From Gaeumannomyces sp. JS-464 (taxonomy: Eukaryota; Ascomycota; Sordariomycetes; Magnaporthales; Magnaporthaceae), in NCBI GenBank assembly GCA_002197995.1, contig NGZR01000001.1:11675501-11739500 (forward strand): a stretch of 64,000 bases of DNA, written 5' to 3'. The notes beneath the pieces were generated by a model. The model was not told the origin of the DNA. It was given only the letters and a program-made list of their open reading frames with translations, and ran no database searches. The position numbers and the translations under genes are program-made. This document shows positions 10,728 through 23,018 of the stretch, one piece after another. The first letter of the stretch is position 1. Every line of letters starts with the position of its first letter.

Positions 10728-13700
10728 AGGCCTCGCAACATTGGGTTGGCAAGGGTCCCCGAACGCGGGGCAGGCTGTCTCGATGGTGCATTCTGGGACG
10801 GTATGGCTGGGGAAGCAAGACACGTGTATTTTTTTGAACTATGATGTTAGAGCAACCACCGAAAAGATGGCTTGTTTGATAGCGCATTAATCTTTCTCGT
10901 GCCCTTTCCTCTGGGGGTCTATTTACGTAAATGAACTTATGGTCGGCAGCAGTGCCATCACAGCAAAATTGGAAGCAGGTGCCAGTGAGCTCATTGAAGC
11001 CCTGCGGGGAGGTTTCTCTCAGAGCGAGCACTTGTGTTGTCAACAGAGCTCACGAGAAGGTCTTACTGGGCTGGACTCTCCGATTGTCACTGGCGCGGGC
11101 TGGGCAAGCGACCGTCTCTGTGCCTTCAAGAAGAAGAAGAAGAAGAAGAAAAAAAGAGAACAACTTCGTCGAACCGATTCTCATACCACTACATCGGCCG
11201 CAAACTGGGGCGCGCCCGGCTGCCCGCATCCGTCCTGTGCTCCCCGCCTCCTGTGAACCCAACCTGCGGTACTTTGTTTGGTGGCACTGCAGCCCCGCCG
11301 TGCTTCCCATCCCCTCTTCCGCCAGCAAGGGCGTCGGCAGCGGCTGCTGCTGCTACTGTTACTGTTCAAGGCATGCCGCAGAGGTGCCAGGACGGTCGTC
11401 AGGCTCCGTTCCCCTGATGGGGCCACAATCAGACCGGCTCTGGCGACCATTGGGTTGTTCAGTTCGCGTTGCGTGGGGTAGGTAAGTCTGCGGGTAGCGA
11501 GTGAGCTTTGTGGGCTGCTCGCACGCGCGCGCGATATTCCACGCCATCGACAGAAGCCATTCACACAACACCCAGACAGACATGATGGATGGACCCATCC
11601 CTCCCCCTTTCCATGCCTAGCAGGAGGGAGGACCCACCGATAGAAGCCACAAGGTCCAAGAAACAGGATTTCACGATGGCTCGGCGCAAAGAAAGGGTCC
11701 TCTCGGGGAATATAGGAGGAGCGGTAATATAGGTAGCATTGGATCTACGTATGTGTACCGCGAAGGGTGGCGTTCTGGGACCCTGAAAATACGGATAGCG
11801 CCGCTGAGGGCAAAAACCGGGAACGGAACTTTTGGGTTGTTTTTCTCTCGCCGCCAGACCGCCTTTCCGCCCCTGTCCACAAGCAGTAGTCCACCGCCCG
11901 TCGGCCCCCGTCGTTCTCTTATGTGCGCGCACGTACCCGAGCCAGAGTAACAAAACCACGGCATGCGGGGGCAACAACGCGATTGCATGGCCCATTGCTG
12001 TTCCCCGGCTTTGCTTGTCCCCGCCCTTGTCGGGAACAAACCGCTCTCCCTCCGTCGGCGGAGAAAGAGGATCGAGAGGGTTGCGCACCGAGGGACGTGC
12101 GTACTTTTGGTGGAGGGCTCCCAAGTTCTACTTGCAGTCTATTGGAATCATGGGACCTACGGTATCCTACCGCCTTTCCTAATGGGCAGCCGCCTGCGCG
12201 GCCGAGAGGGGCAGTAGAGCGTATCGAGTAATCGTAGATATAGAGGGGAAAACGCGGGCGGGTAGGGACTAACGAAAGGACAGTGGAACAATGCGACACG
12301 AATAATGCGACAGCAATAATGCGGCGAGAATAATACGGGGATTCCTTGAGTGTGTGCGCCTGTGTGATGCCAATGGGCACATCGATTCGCTGCCGGGTAA
12401 GCTGGACCCTTTGGGCCATCATCCACCGCCCCATCGCGAAATCCAGTGTGGCCGATCAGTTCAGGCCGCACAAGGGGAGTCGTCGGGTCTCTGGGGGGGG
12501 GTTGCTGTTCCACGACTGGCGACGGGGGCCCCAGCCGGGACATGTTTGGTGGTGGGAATCTGGGGGCGGGCTGCGTGGCCCCAAAGAGACGATGCCAGCG
12601 TGGAGCAGTGGCGGCGGGCGCGCATCCATCCACGTCGGCTTCGGGGCGGACGTTGCACGCAGCAGGAATACCGAGGCGCAAACGGACAAAAGGGAAAGGC
12701 GTGACAAGGTACCTCGAGCCTGCCAGAAACGTGGGCCAGGCAAAAAGGCCGAGTCCAAGAAGGGCGGACGTTTCTGCTAGGGGAGGGAATCTCGGCGTTC
12801 TGCGGTGGCCAAGCTACTGCAAGTCGAGGCGCGCGACGACCTGTCCTGTCCCGTTGTGGCCTGGTCCTGCGAGATGCAGACGACAGGCATGCCCGTCCGG
12901 TCTTCCAGGTGCGGGCGGCCATGGAAATGCGAATGTGAGAAGTGACATGGCGTCGGCTCGGGGTGCAGCAGCGAGCAAGCAGCCAGCGATTATTCCGCGA
13001 GGCAAGCGTCAAAGTCATGGAGGGCACAGTGTGCGGCAACTAGGCGCGACCAAAAGAGAACATGAGAAAAGACAAAAGTGGATACCTCGGTGCAGATCCA
13101 CCAGAGTTGCGTCACATCACAAGGAAGCTGCAGAGACGCGTCAAGCTCAGGCGCGGGATAGACGCGAACGCGTGATGCAGGCGCAAATTATCTCCTCTCC
13201 TTGCTTGACCTGACCCCGCTTCTGGCGACGAATGATGTCCAATGGCTGGGCAGATTGACGGCACGAGCGAGAAAGGGGTGCTCGGAACTCAATTGAATCC
13301 ACCCATGCCTAGAAAAAGGACACAACGAAAGATTGAAAGAAAAAGAAAAAAAACGCCTGGTCGTGAAAACGGCCGGCGCTCTGCTCAAGTGGAAAGGCCC
13401 AAAGGCCTAGAGGGCGGCAGGTGCCCGGCCACAGGCAGGGGCTCAGTGGCTCAGTCAAGATGGGATGACGGATAGTTGAAAGGGCACACACACAAGCCCA
13501 CAGACAGCTCACACAGACGGCTCGTGAAGAAAAAAAGAAAAAAAAAATGGCGGCGGGCCTGGGCCTCGTTTGGAGGCCCGGCCCAGAGCCGCGGCAACCC
13601 CACGAGCTATCGCACCAGCAACCAACTCGCTCAGCAATTGACGCCCAGGGCTAGAAGCCATGGTGCGCCCGCCATCGTCGGGCAGTCGCACACAGGTCCC

Positions 13701-16517
13701 AATCATATGCATGCGGTGTGCTCTTGTCGTGCCTCGGTCTGTCTGTGCCTTTGGGCATGGCAAACGGGGAACCGGGACGGCCTGCTCTCGAATTCGCGAG
13801 GCGGCCGAGCGAGGGTGCGTGGGAGATACCACCCTCGGCTTCCTTCCAGGGATGTGTTCGTGCATGCCGACACGCTTTGCCTGTTCAGAGGGAGGGTTGC
13901 ATCAAAAGAGGTATAGGCACACAGGCACCTACCAAGATACAGGAGAGAAGAAAAAAGCCGACTGGCAGAGTGCCCGCACGCTCTGGTCTTCCTTGGGCCC
14001 AGAGGCAGGAGCCGAACGGGCCAACGAGGAGAGGGACTGGAAGAAAACGCAAGCTCACTGGCGCGGCTTCATCTGCGTTTGCTTTGAGACTAGGTAAAAT
14101 CTTTGGAGAGGAACGAGTCTGGCCGTCTGGGGCTCTGCAAGCCCGCCTGTCTCTCATGCAAACGCAGTGAAGCTGCAGCGCAGGTGTCTCTCTTGCATCT
14201 CCTGGTGGCCCGTCACGGGCATCGTAGGCATTGACATCCATGATGGCGTTAGCATCCAGAGCGTGCATGCATCGGTTGCCGTGACAGGAAGCAACTTTGC
14301 TGCGCAGGCACATGCCTCGGATGAAGGACGTTGCAGGCGACGAGCGTGCAAGCTGGCAGGATGGACTTCTCATTAACGCCAGCCATGCAGAGCTCCGTGC
14401 GCCACATCTTCAGAGAAGGTCGGTGAGTTAGCCGTGCTCCCGCCCGCCCACGCCAGCATCGTCGGGTAGTCCAAGCTCTCAGCCATTTCTCGACCTTCCA
14501 TTTCTCTGGGAGCTAATCCTAGCCTCGATTGGACTGGACCGGATGACGGGGTGGGACCACCACGGATCGGCGTGTCTTCCCCAACCCTTTCCGTGGTCCC
14601 CGCGCCGTTGCACTCGTCTTGCTTCTGCACGCTCTCCCTCCCCTCTATCCTTGCTGGCCAACGGAGAGATCGTCGCTGTACCTACCTTTTTGCTCGCTCT
14701 CGCGTTGTTCTGATTGCTGCATTGCTGCATTGCTGCCAATCCATGTCCTGTCGAGGAGCGTGGGCGGCATGCATGGAGAGGGGACATGGGGCATCGAAGC
14801 ACGGTGGGTGATATTGGCACAGCCTACGCGTGCGTGGGCGCACGGCACCCATGAAGTCTAGTGGCCCGCAGCAGAGTTGGGATTTCCCTGGGACGACGGG
14901 TTTGATCGTGCTCTCATCTTGGACAGTGTCTGCTTTGGCCGCATGGGATGGCTGCACAGCGTCTAACAGGTCGAGGCATCCTCCCTGTCGCCCTTCCTGC
15001 CTAGGTCGCAGTGGTCTGGGGCTGCCGGCGGCTCGCAACAGAAATACAACACTGTGACAGCGGAAAACACGAGACGAGTCGATCCGGCAGTTCAAGCCCG
15101 TCGCCCGCCTGCAAAGACAGGATGCCCTAATGTCCTCGACTCCACCGCAAGCATCCAAGGAGCCAAAGTCCCGTCCAAGTCTGAGTCCAACGGCGCACCA
15201 CGTAGAATGGGAAACAGCAACCTCGAATGTCGCCGGCCACGTGTTGATTGATTGATTGACCTTCTGCTTGTTCTTGGTTCGAATAGGTAAACATATAAAT
15301 TCAGCTTAGTCCCAGAGACAAAATGCAAAATGGCACCCACGTTCCCTTCCCATGCCCATGGTCTGGCTACACCCACACCAGCTTTGGTTGAGAACTGGAA
15401 CCGACCGGCGCTGGAGTGGATCCCACAGTGCGGGTCTCCCCTGAGATCTGGTCGCGCCCAATTCCAGCGTCTCGGCAAGGGTCTTTGCGCCCACCCAGCA
15501 TGCCCACCAGTCCGCTGTGTGACCAGCACGACGCACTACAATCAAGCAACCCCAGCAGCGACCTTTCGGCTTCCATCCTTCCCTGCTTGCTCGAGGTCTC
15601 GTCGCTTCCCACCCATGACTACCTGCTAGTGCGCGCGCGGCGCATCTTTTTCCTCTCGCACCCCCGTCCTTGCCTCGACTTTATCCAGTCTGCCCTCCCA
15701 CCCTTTGCTGCAGATTTCGCCCTTCTCCTCTGCAGGCGACTACTGCTGCACACCCCCCGCGAGAGGACTGCATCTCTGCTTTACTATTCTTTTGTTTCTT
15801 TTACTTGTCTCGTTTGCCTCATTTTTGCTCCTTATCCGGGGGTTTTTTTTTTCTCCGCCGCCCCATCTCGGTGCAGTCACTCGTTCTTTAGATGCTCCCC
15901 ACTCCTGGCATCTCTCCTTGACTTTCGCATCCGCTTTCGGGCAGGGGTGGCCGTCCGATAATATTGCGTGCACACCAAGGGGGGACCCAGGCGAACCGTT
16001 AAACATCTTACATACCTCGCACGCCGTGCACCCACCCGCCGCCACCCACGGGGCCCGTCGCGGTCTCTCCGCCCCTTTTCTTCTTTGGCTTTTGAGACAA
16101 CAAGACGATCGCGCCTTTCTTCTGTGCCTCTTGCGTTTGTCTGAACACCCACGGGCTGTGGCGTCGCCTAGGTTGTCCTTTGGCCTTCCGCAGGGACCGA
16201 CCGTCCGGAAACCTATAGCGCGACACCAGCCATCCAATTTGCCCACTGTGTCGCCATTCCCGCCGCCCATGTGCTGGCCCAGGCGCTCTACCGCAACCTA
16301 GCCGCGGATCGCCTGCCGAGGATCGTCTTTGTTTATCAACCCTCTCGATCCTCCGATACCACTCCCTTGGGAAAATAGCCCGGCCGACGAGAAGAGAGTG
16401 TCTTGCTTTGCGCACATCGCGGGTCTATACTACATCCACCCACAGCTCATTCTTCCCGCTTAATCCCTACATGACGACGCGTCCACGTTCGCATTCCAGC
16501 CGGCAGGATCCCAAGAA
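10728..16517. other. 5.8-kb gene-poor region between NUP159 and the 16.5-kb gene
   Basis: I find no convincing protein gene. The longest open frames (such as 12446-13213 plus and 15416-15961 plus) are low-complexity, begin with GTG or lie in CT-rich DNA, and match nothing I recognise. A GAA/AAG tract lies at 11128-11157, and A-rich runs at 13340-13351 and 13527-13548. The last 1 kb before 16518 is strongly pyrimidine-rich, consistent with the promoter and a long 5' leader of the downstream gene. A long non-coding transcript cannot be excluded. Confidence 0.5.
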
Positions 16518-18778
16518 ATGATGGCCTCCTCGCCTCTCCCCGTCCCGCTGCCATCCCTCGCAGCCATGGCGCCGCTGCGCGTGGCCCGCTGCGGGACGCC
16601 TAGGACTCCCGAGCCCATGGCCAGGGACGACGACTCTCATTCGAGGGCCCCATCACCACCACGCCCGCGTTTCAAGCTCAAGCGCCGAGCTGTCTCGGCC
16701 CAGAACCCGCTCTCCGCGCCCACCCAGCACTTCCTTGCGTCGGTCGCCGCCGCTGACATTCCGATCCCGAGCATCGAGGAGCCGGAAATCGCGCCAGACG
16801 ATGATATGGACATGGCGTGTTCGTTTGTTGACATCAGCCGCCACAGCCTCTTCTCACACGAGGACGACGATGGCATGGAGCAGGACCTGTCACTGAAGCT
16901 GCGAGGTCGCCAGTTCTCAATCCCCAAGACGCCCGCGCCCGGCGTCGCGCCCTCTCTGTCCCCCACGAGGTACCCCAACTGGTCCACGGGCTCGTCGTTC
17001 AGCAGCTCCACCGATGGCGAGTCCAGCCCCGAACCAGATTTCTCGTCACTGAGCAGGCCGTCAACATCGCGTTCGACCCACACAAGCACGTCTCTTTTCA
17101 GCCGCCTCTCGCACTTCTCAGACTTCAGTCCAGAACCGGAGTCGGCCAAGCAATTGATGCAAGATGCTGAATCACTGGACGCGGCGAGCAGCCACAAGCG
17201 CGCCAGGAGTCGGAGGGCGCCGTGGACCAAGCCCATGAGCTCGCACCTGTGGGCAACGTACATGATGTACCTTCAGGATCCGAGGGTGACCCCGTTTCGC
17301 ACGGGCAAGAGCTGCATCCCACCACATGGCGTCTGCCTCAGGGTCGCCCGCGAAGCCAAGAAGAGCTGGAAGGGCTCCAAGGCCTCCAGGAGGACGGATC
17401 CCGCCAACTCTCTGAAGAGTGGAAGCTCAACCCCGGTCGCAAATGCGACCCGCGCCTTCATCGAATGGCCACACACGTGCGCCGCCACCAGAACACACCT
17501 CCGCGAGCTCTGCAAGCTGAGGGCGGCCGCCCCTGGAGGAGGCCTAGGTCTCCGGTACATGTCACGCAGCCCAACACCATTTGTGCATGCGGCCACGCGT
17601 CACTGGAATCATCGCTCGACGCCCGCCCAACCCTCTGGCTCGACATTTGCCACCAAATGACATTGCCATGTCGCTGGCCCTGAGCACAGCAGACTCTATG
17701 CAGCCGAACGGCCCCCTTGCGCAGCTAGCCAGCTCTGCTGTCCGCCACTCCCGAGCCAGCAACGGCGGAGCCAACAGCCATGGGGGCTCCCGAAGGCTCA
17801 TGGAACCCCGACCAGGTGCCTCCTCAGCCGAGCAACCGAGCCCAGTGGGCGCCCCGGCAGCCATCGTTGTCCTTTGACCAACCACGGCGGCTTGGCTCGC
17901 CGTTCGTCGCCGCCAATAGCTACGGACCAAGCTCGACGACGTCGCTGGCTGCAGCTCTGGGCTTGTCCGGAAGCAGCGCCTACACAACGCGCCAGGCCCC
18001 GCACACCGGCGTGGGTCAGCGCCGCGCTACGCTGCAGTCTCCCGCGCGACTCAGCAGCCGCGCAGGCATGCATAAGAGGCGCAGCACAGCCTTTGCTGGT
18101 GGCAGGGCGTCGCAGCACGAGATGCGTCGCAAACGACCCAGTCTTGGGAGTGACTTCTGGACCGACCCGACCAAAGGGGCCATCTCGTCATCGTCATCGG
18201 CTGGCCACGTGCCCGGTGCTACGGATGTGGCAGCCACCTTTCGGCAGGCGACACCGGGCGCAAGCTCGTCGATCGATTTCTCCGTCCCCCGGACCACAGG
18301 CTCCCTCGGATCATCTCTAGCCGACCGCAGTCACCAGCCACAACGTCAGGGTCCGTCCCTGCCCACCACTCCTCCCAACAGGACACAACTGGCGCCACCT
18401 GCAAACCCGCCACCTCGACTTGGATCACCGTTCTCCATGTCCAGCACGTCCTTCAGCTTCCCAAATCGCTTGTTCCAACCGACGACCTCGGAACCCCGCA
18501 ATGATGGCGATGTGTTCTTGAGTGGCCTGCGCAACAGGTCATACTCCACCGTCCATACGTCCCAGCCACAGACGCAGCAACCCTCGTCATCCCTTACCTT
18601 CGGACAAGGTGCTTCTGTAGCTGGCCGTGCACGTGCTCGTGCGCCTTCGGCCGCTGCCATTGAAGGCCGCGCTCCTGGGCGCGACAACTTGGCACGGCGG
18701 CTGGCGTACATCGACGACCGGCTGAAGGAGCTCCGGAACCGGGATCTCAACCAACGCGGATCGGAATCACCTTTCTGA
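16518..18778 (+). CDS. Conserved fungal protein of unknown function, Ser-rich
   Basis: About 752 aa. I do not recognise a named domain. The N-terminus is disordered with charged Asp/Glu clusters. Residues about 233-290 form an ordered, highly specific block containing PWTKPMSSHLWATYMMYLQD, then VTPFRTGKSCIPPHG and VAREAKKSWKGS. A second block with FIEWPHTCAATRTHLRELCK follows (about 312-335), then SRSPTPF and HWNHRSTP. The rest is Ser/Pro-rich and ends in an amphipathic helix (ARRLAYIDDRLKELRNRDL). The Trp-rich blocks look like a fungal-specific regulatory domain, but that is inference. Two frame breaks, both one extra base, occur at AAA 17655-17657 and CC 17778-17779. The start could be ATG 16518 or the next codon, ATG 16521. 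The long CT-rich upstream region is typical of fungal developmental regulators. The gene is probably real; function is unknown. Confidence 0.7.
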
Positions 18779-19777
18779 TCTCTCATGTGATCGCCCTACC
18801 CGCGGCGCAAGAAAAGAAACATCAAGCCACCTTACCCACTCATTCAAACTCCGCACGGATATCATATTCCTTTTGTTTTTACGACAGTCAATGATGACCA
18901 GATACCGCTTCGGATGGCGATAGCAGCCTCCGGATAACGCAGCATGTACGCCGGTTGATGAGGTTGAAGATGTCACTCAGCCCCCATAATCGACTAATAT
19001 TCACCCCTCAGGCAGCATTGCCACGATGTCTGAAGGAGATTTACGGCTACTGTTCACTTGTTTCGCAACGAGTTTCTAGCCGTCGACTCTTCAGGGCCTT
19101 TTTCTTGTTCTTCTCCTTCTTCGCCATTTCGCTTTTCTTGTATTTCCTGGCTATTATTGCCGGCTTCTCATCTCTTTCAACCTTTCGTCCTGCCCGTATT
19201 TGCCGTCATTTTGCATCCGATCATATTGACAAGGGCACTTGTGTCTGAAAGTACAGTCCTTCTGGACCATTTGGCAGACTGTTCTTTTGCATACATTCTC
19301 ATCGAGGGACTTGAAGTCGATTTGATCCTCGCGATGCTTTTTCTTTCAAATACGTGCAAGATTCTGGGGGACCCGTCTTGGTGACGATCGACCCTGGGAT
19401 GGCGAAGAGCTCATGATGCGCTATGATTATGACATGGTTTCTTGTTACTGCTTTATCACTTCGAATTCTCTTCTTGTGCATACGCCTTTTTTATTCGATG
19501 TTTTTGAGCCTGGTTCCTCTCTCTTTCTCTTCCTTTTCTTTCATACCTTGACTCGCCCACTGGCTCTTTAATTTTGTGGCAACCTGGCTCAAGGGCCATT
19601 GCACTTCACACCACTGGGCTCTTTTTGATAAGGCGAGCTCTCTATCACCCTGCTCAACCCCTCGCCACCTTCTGACATGCTGCGAGCCGCAAGCGTGCGT
19701 ATCATTGTTCGGAGTCTATCGGGCTGGGAGGCTCAAAGCAAGGAATCAGCCCTTGCAGTGACAGTTTTTCCTATCTT

Positions 19778-19781
<4 letters not shown>

Positions 19782-19810
<29 letters not shown>
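19782..19810. repeat. Poly-T tract, 29 nt
   Basis: An uninterrupted run of 29 T. Its length in the real genome is uncertain because this sequence shows homopolymer indels elsewhere. Confidence 0.85.
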
Positions 19811-20803
19811 CAAAAGTTATGACGAAACGATCGTATTTGGTTTTCATCAACGGAGACGGATCATGGACCATGACGTGGAGGGCGGATGGGGATGGACGTC
19901 CCCAGAGGCCGCTGCGATATTTCTATTTCCGCAGTTATCACATACTCTCACGGCGGCCAAATAAAAACCTGCAGTTCCGACAACGCTGGTTGGAACGCCC
20001 ATCTCTGTGAATGCCTGCCCCTGACAGCCTTCTAGTTGTCACTACCCGCTATCCAAGACTTGTAATCATCTGCCTGCCATACACGCCCTTTCGTGCGTAA
20101 TTTCCATTCCAGTTCCACAACATCTGCCTAGTCCAACTTCGTCATCGGTGGTTTAGCTTTCGAGGACCATATTGTGGCCATGGCTAATGAGCTGAGCCTG
20201 GTTACTGCTTTAATGTTTAGCAGGCCAATACATGCCGAAGATGGCGAGAGTTCCTGGTTTCTTGTTAATACCCTTGCCGCTTCGTGTGCTTACATTTTCT
20301 GGATGCTTTCTCGGCGCAAGGAGTCGTACTCTCCGCAAACCAACTCGCGCCTGCGCCGAGGCTGCCATTTAGGGGTCACCCCCTTTCCACTTTTTGCTTT
20401 GCACAACGACCTTGCTTCTTGGGGAGGGGGGAAGAAAAAAACCGATTTCGCTCTGACCAGGGGACCCATGGACGGCATCACGACACCTGGCGGCAGCCTC
20501 GACCCGGATGTCATCTTGCACCTCCACCACCCTGCCAAAAACGGCGACCTCCCGCACGTGGCGATAGGCGCCCAAAGCACGTCGTGCGCAAACAACAAGA
20601 CATGCCCGAGGAACAGGACTCCGACCGTGCTCTCAACTGCGCAGCACAGATGGGTGACAGGTATCAACGCCGGCCGCACCGACGCCCGCCGGGGGTGCGG
20701 AAAGCATGCACCCGGCGAGCTGAGCGGCGGGGACCGCTATCTTCAGGTTTGTTATAAACCATACGCTCCGCGAATATGCGCCTGCTAATAAATTACTCAA
20801 CCG

Positions 20804-20823
20804 CTACCTACCTAGGTACCTAT
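20804..20823. repeat. TACCTAGGTA-type palindrome
   Basis: The sequence reads CTACCTACCTAGGTACCTAT, centred on the palindrome TACCTAGGTA. The same core recurs at 28751-28764, 32780-32804, 37396-37438 and 54621-54640, always outside recognised exons. Confidence 0.8.
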
Positions 20824-21679
20824 CGTTTATTTGAGGGTTTAAGGGTTTGGCCGTCGGTCGAAAACGCAAGCGCGACTTGACAGCCACAAGGGTAAAATCT
20901 CCTCGTCGGCCCGCCTGCGGCATTGGCAAACGTCGCCGTGCTTTCAAAACCCCCAGAAGGAGCTTGAGGATCGTTGGGGCAAATGTCCCCAGACGTGCCA
21001 GGTGTTCCTGTCCCTTACCCGGCTGCAGATATAAAGCAATACTAAGACAATACCTACCTAGCCCTCCTGCACGACACAGGCGGCCGCCGCAAACTTTCCC
21101 CAGGCCTGCTGAGCAGCCCACGGCTGAGGAGAATGAGGGTGAGGAACCCAGTCTCGAGGAGCCCGCGCCCAAAAAGACGGAAGTTCGCCTGAAGCCCGGA
21201 CAGGAAAATAATACCGCTTTTGCCTACCCATTTCTTTCACATCATTCATTTTTTTTTTTTTCATTCCCCGTGTATTGTGCTCACATCTGGCTCTCTTTCT
21301 TTTGGAAACTTCCCTTTTATAATACAGGGGCTGTGGATAGAGCGCTCTCTGATATTTGAGGCAATAGTTTCGCCTGCTGTTAGGAAGTGGTTTTTATGTA
21401 CCTCGAGTTGGCCATAAGGATACATGCCGTCCGTTGCGGAAGGCTTAGGATGGTATCTACTACTGATACGGACCTCTATCGAATGGATTCCAAATGTACA
21501 CTAGATGATGGGGTTGGCCAAGGAAAATTTACAGTGCCTTCAGTGTGATATCTATTCTACTCATTTTTAAAACCATCACGAAATTCACAAGTGCCCATTA
21601 CCCGCACTTATCCTGTAGGTCTACTTTTCTATTTCCTATGTACTTTCATTTTCCTCTTACTTTTTAATATTTATCCATT

Positions 21680-22385
21680 TTAAAACATATAATTTAAAGG
21701 TATCAACTCACTAGCCCGGTTGTGCAGTTTATACAAACTGCAGGCTTTTATTTGGGGAACGTGACTAGCTTTCTTCCAAAAAATGGGAAGGACGTCTACA
21801 AACCAAAATCGCCACCATGGCTTCTTCTTCTCAGGCGTTGGTGCTTGCGCACCCATCCTCATCCTCTGCGCGACGATGGTCCGCTCCAAGCGGACCTGCT
21901 CGATCTCCTCTTCGACCTGCTGCAGCTCCGCTTTCTCGTCCAGCCGCTCCCATCGCGTCTTCCTATACTTCTTGTCCAGGTTGCTCTAGTTTGGGGTTGA
22001 ATACCTCATCTTCAACCTCCCAGGCTTCCCTCTTCTTCTCCTCACACCCGACGGCGATCTGCTCCCGCCGCTCCTCCAGCTCCTTTTGGGCAAAGCCCAG
22101 CTCGCGACAGACCTTGGCAAGGCCGTATCGAAGCCCGAAAGCAGGGGGTGGGCCGGCGGGGGCGGGAGCGAGAGCCAGGGCGAGGGAGCCAAGGCGGGAT
22201 CGGCACCGGCAAGAAAGGCGGCAGCAGGCGAGAGGGTGGAATTCGGGGCCGGGGCCAGAGCAAACTGGACCGAGGGGGGAAGCCGTGGCGGCAAAGAGGT
22301 CGGGGCGGAACGCTCCACTGTATTTGATATTGATACGTTTTGTGTGATATGGCGGCATCGATTGTGGGCTTACTCGGATGCCCAA
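21680..22385 (-). pseudogene. Damaged or incompletely modelled coiled-coil ORF
   Basis: On the minus strand a charged helical protein is readable: CRELGFAQKELEERREQIAV, then EEKKREAWEVEDEVFNPKLE, and after a one-base shift near 21973-21978 NLDKKYRKTRWERLDEKAEL, QQVEEEIEQVRLERTIVAQR and KKKPWWRFWF. GC3-rich codon use on both sides of the break supports real coding sequence. The shift is consistent with one extra base (GAGCAACCTG for GAGAACCTG). The N-terminus is Pro/Ala-rich low complexity and no clear start or upstream exon can be fixed; the tail after the KKPWWRFW motif runs into AT-rich sequence. It may be a functional gene broken by sequence error, or a decaying one. I do not recognise the family. 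Confidence 0.38.
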
Positions 22386-23018
22386 AGAACGAGGTCGTAA
22401 GGGTTCAGGGAACCGCGAAGTACGGAGGCTTTGTCGGCGGCTTCAGGCCAGCGTTCGGCTCTGCCGCTGCCACCGTCTTATCGTCGCCTGTCGTGGCATC
22501 GTTTGTTGCCGTTGTTGTTGCTGCTGCTGCCGACGGAGGAGGTTCGGAAGAAGGGGTCTTTGCGCCAGCTTGCTAAGCGGGCGCGGCAGTAAAGCCGCTT
22601 CCTGGCGACCTGGGGCGGGTTTATTGCTGGGCCGCGGTGCCTCCTGGAATGAAGCGGCCGCTCCCGGACAAATCGTTGTCGTGGTGCATCGTCGCGGACT
22701 TGGTTGGGTCGAGGTCGGGTGGCCTTGACCGGCGCTACCTGGTCTAGGAATCACGGGTTTCTGTTGCGCGTGCTTAGTGCCTTGTGGGCCCCCTGACCAT
22801 CTCCGCCAATCCAATTCCCCACCCAACTTTGGCGCCAGCTTCCCATGGCCAGGCTGTTTGGGGAAGCGTCACCGCGTTCTGGCAAGGATTGATTCGACTT
22901 GGAGGTGTTCAGCTATCCTGCAGATGGATCCGAGTTGAGGTGACAACGCCAAGCAGCAGCAGCAGCAGCAGCCAAGAACTAGCCAAGAGAGCCTACGTCG
23001 AGCGAGGGACGACCGACA
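22386..23018. other. Intergenic before PER1
   Basis: Contains Gln/Pro-rich low-complexity frames on the minus strand (22443-22826) that might belong to the N-terminus of the damaged coiled-coil ORF, and the PER1 promoter with a short AGC repeat at 22953-22971. No independent gene is visible. Confidence 0.4.

Larger units (their letters stand above)
18779..21679. other. Gene-poor, low-complexity region
   Basis: About 2.9 kb with T-rich and AT-rich stretches, including a 29-T run at 19782-19810 and a TACCTAGG palindrome at 20804-20823. The longest open frame (ATG 20180 to 20788, plus) has no recognisable domain and erratic composition, so I do not call it. 21360-21680 is distinctly AT-rich. 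Confidence 0.45.

Noticed and set aside
12446..13213. 255-aa plus-strand open frame in the 10.7-16.5 kb gap
   Set aside because: Begins at GTG, has random Arg/Gly/Ser composition and no recognisable motif.
15416..15961. 181-aa plus-strand open frame
   Set aside because: Lies in CT-rich leader-like DNA upstream of the 16.5-kb gene; Phe/Leu/Ser/Pro composition follows the base bias.
20180..20788. 202-aa plus-strand open frame starting at an ATG
   Set aside because: No domain, uneven composition and no splice partners; kept only as a possible orphan, not called.
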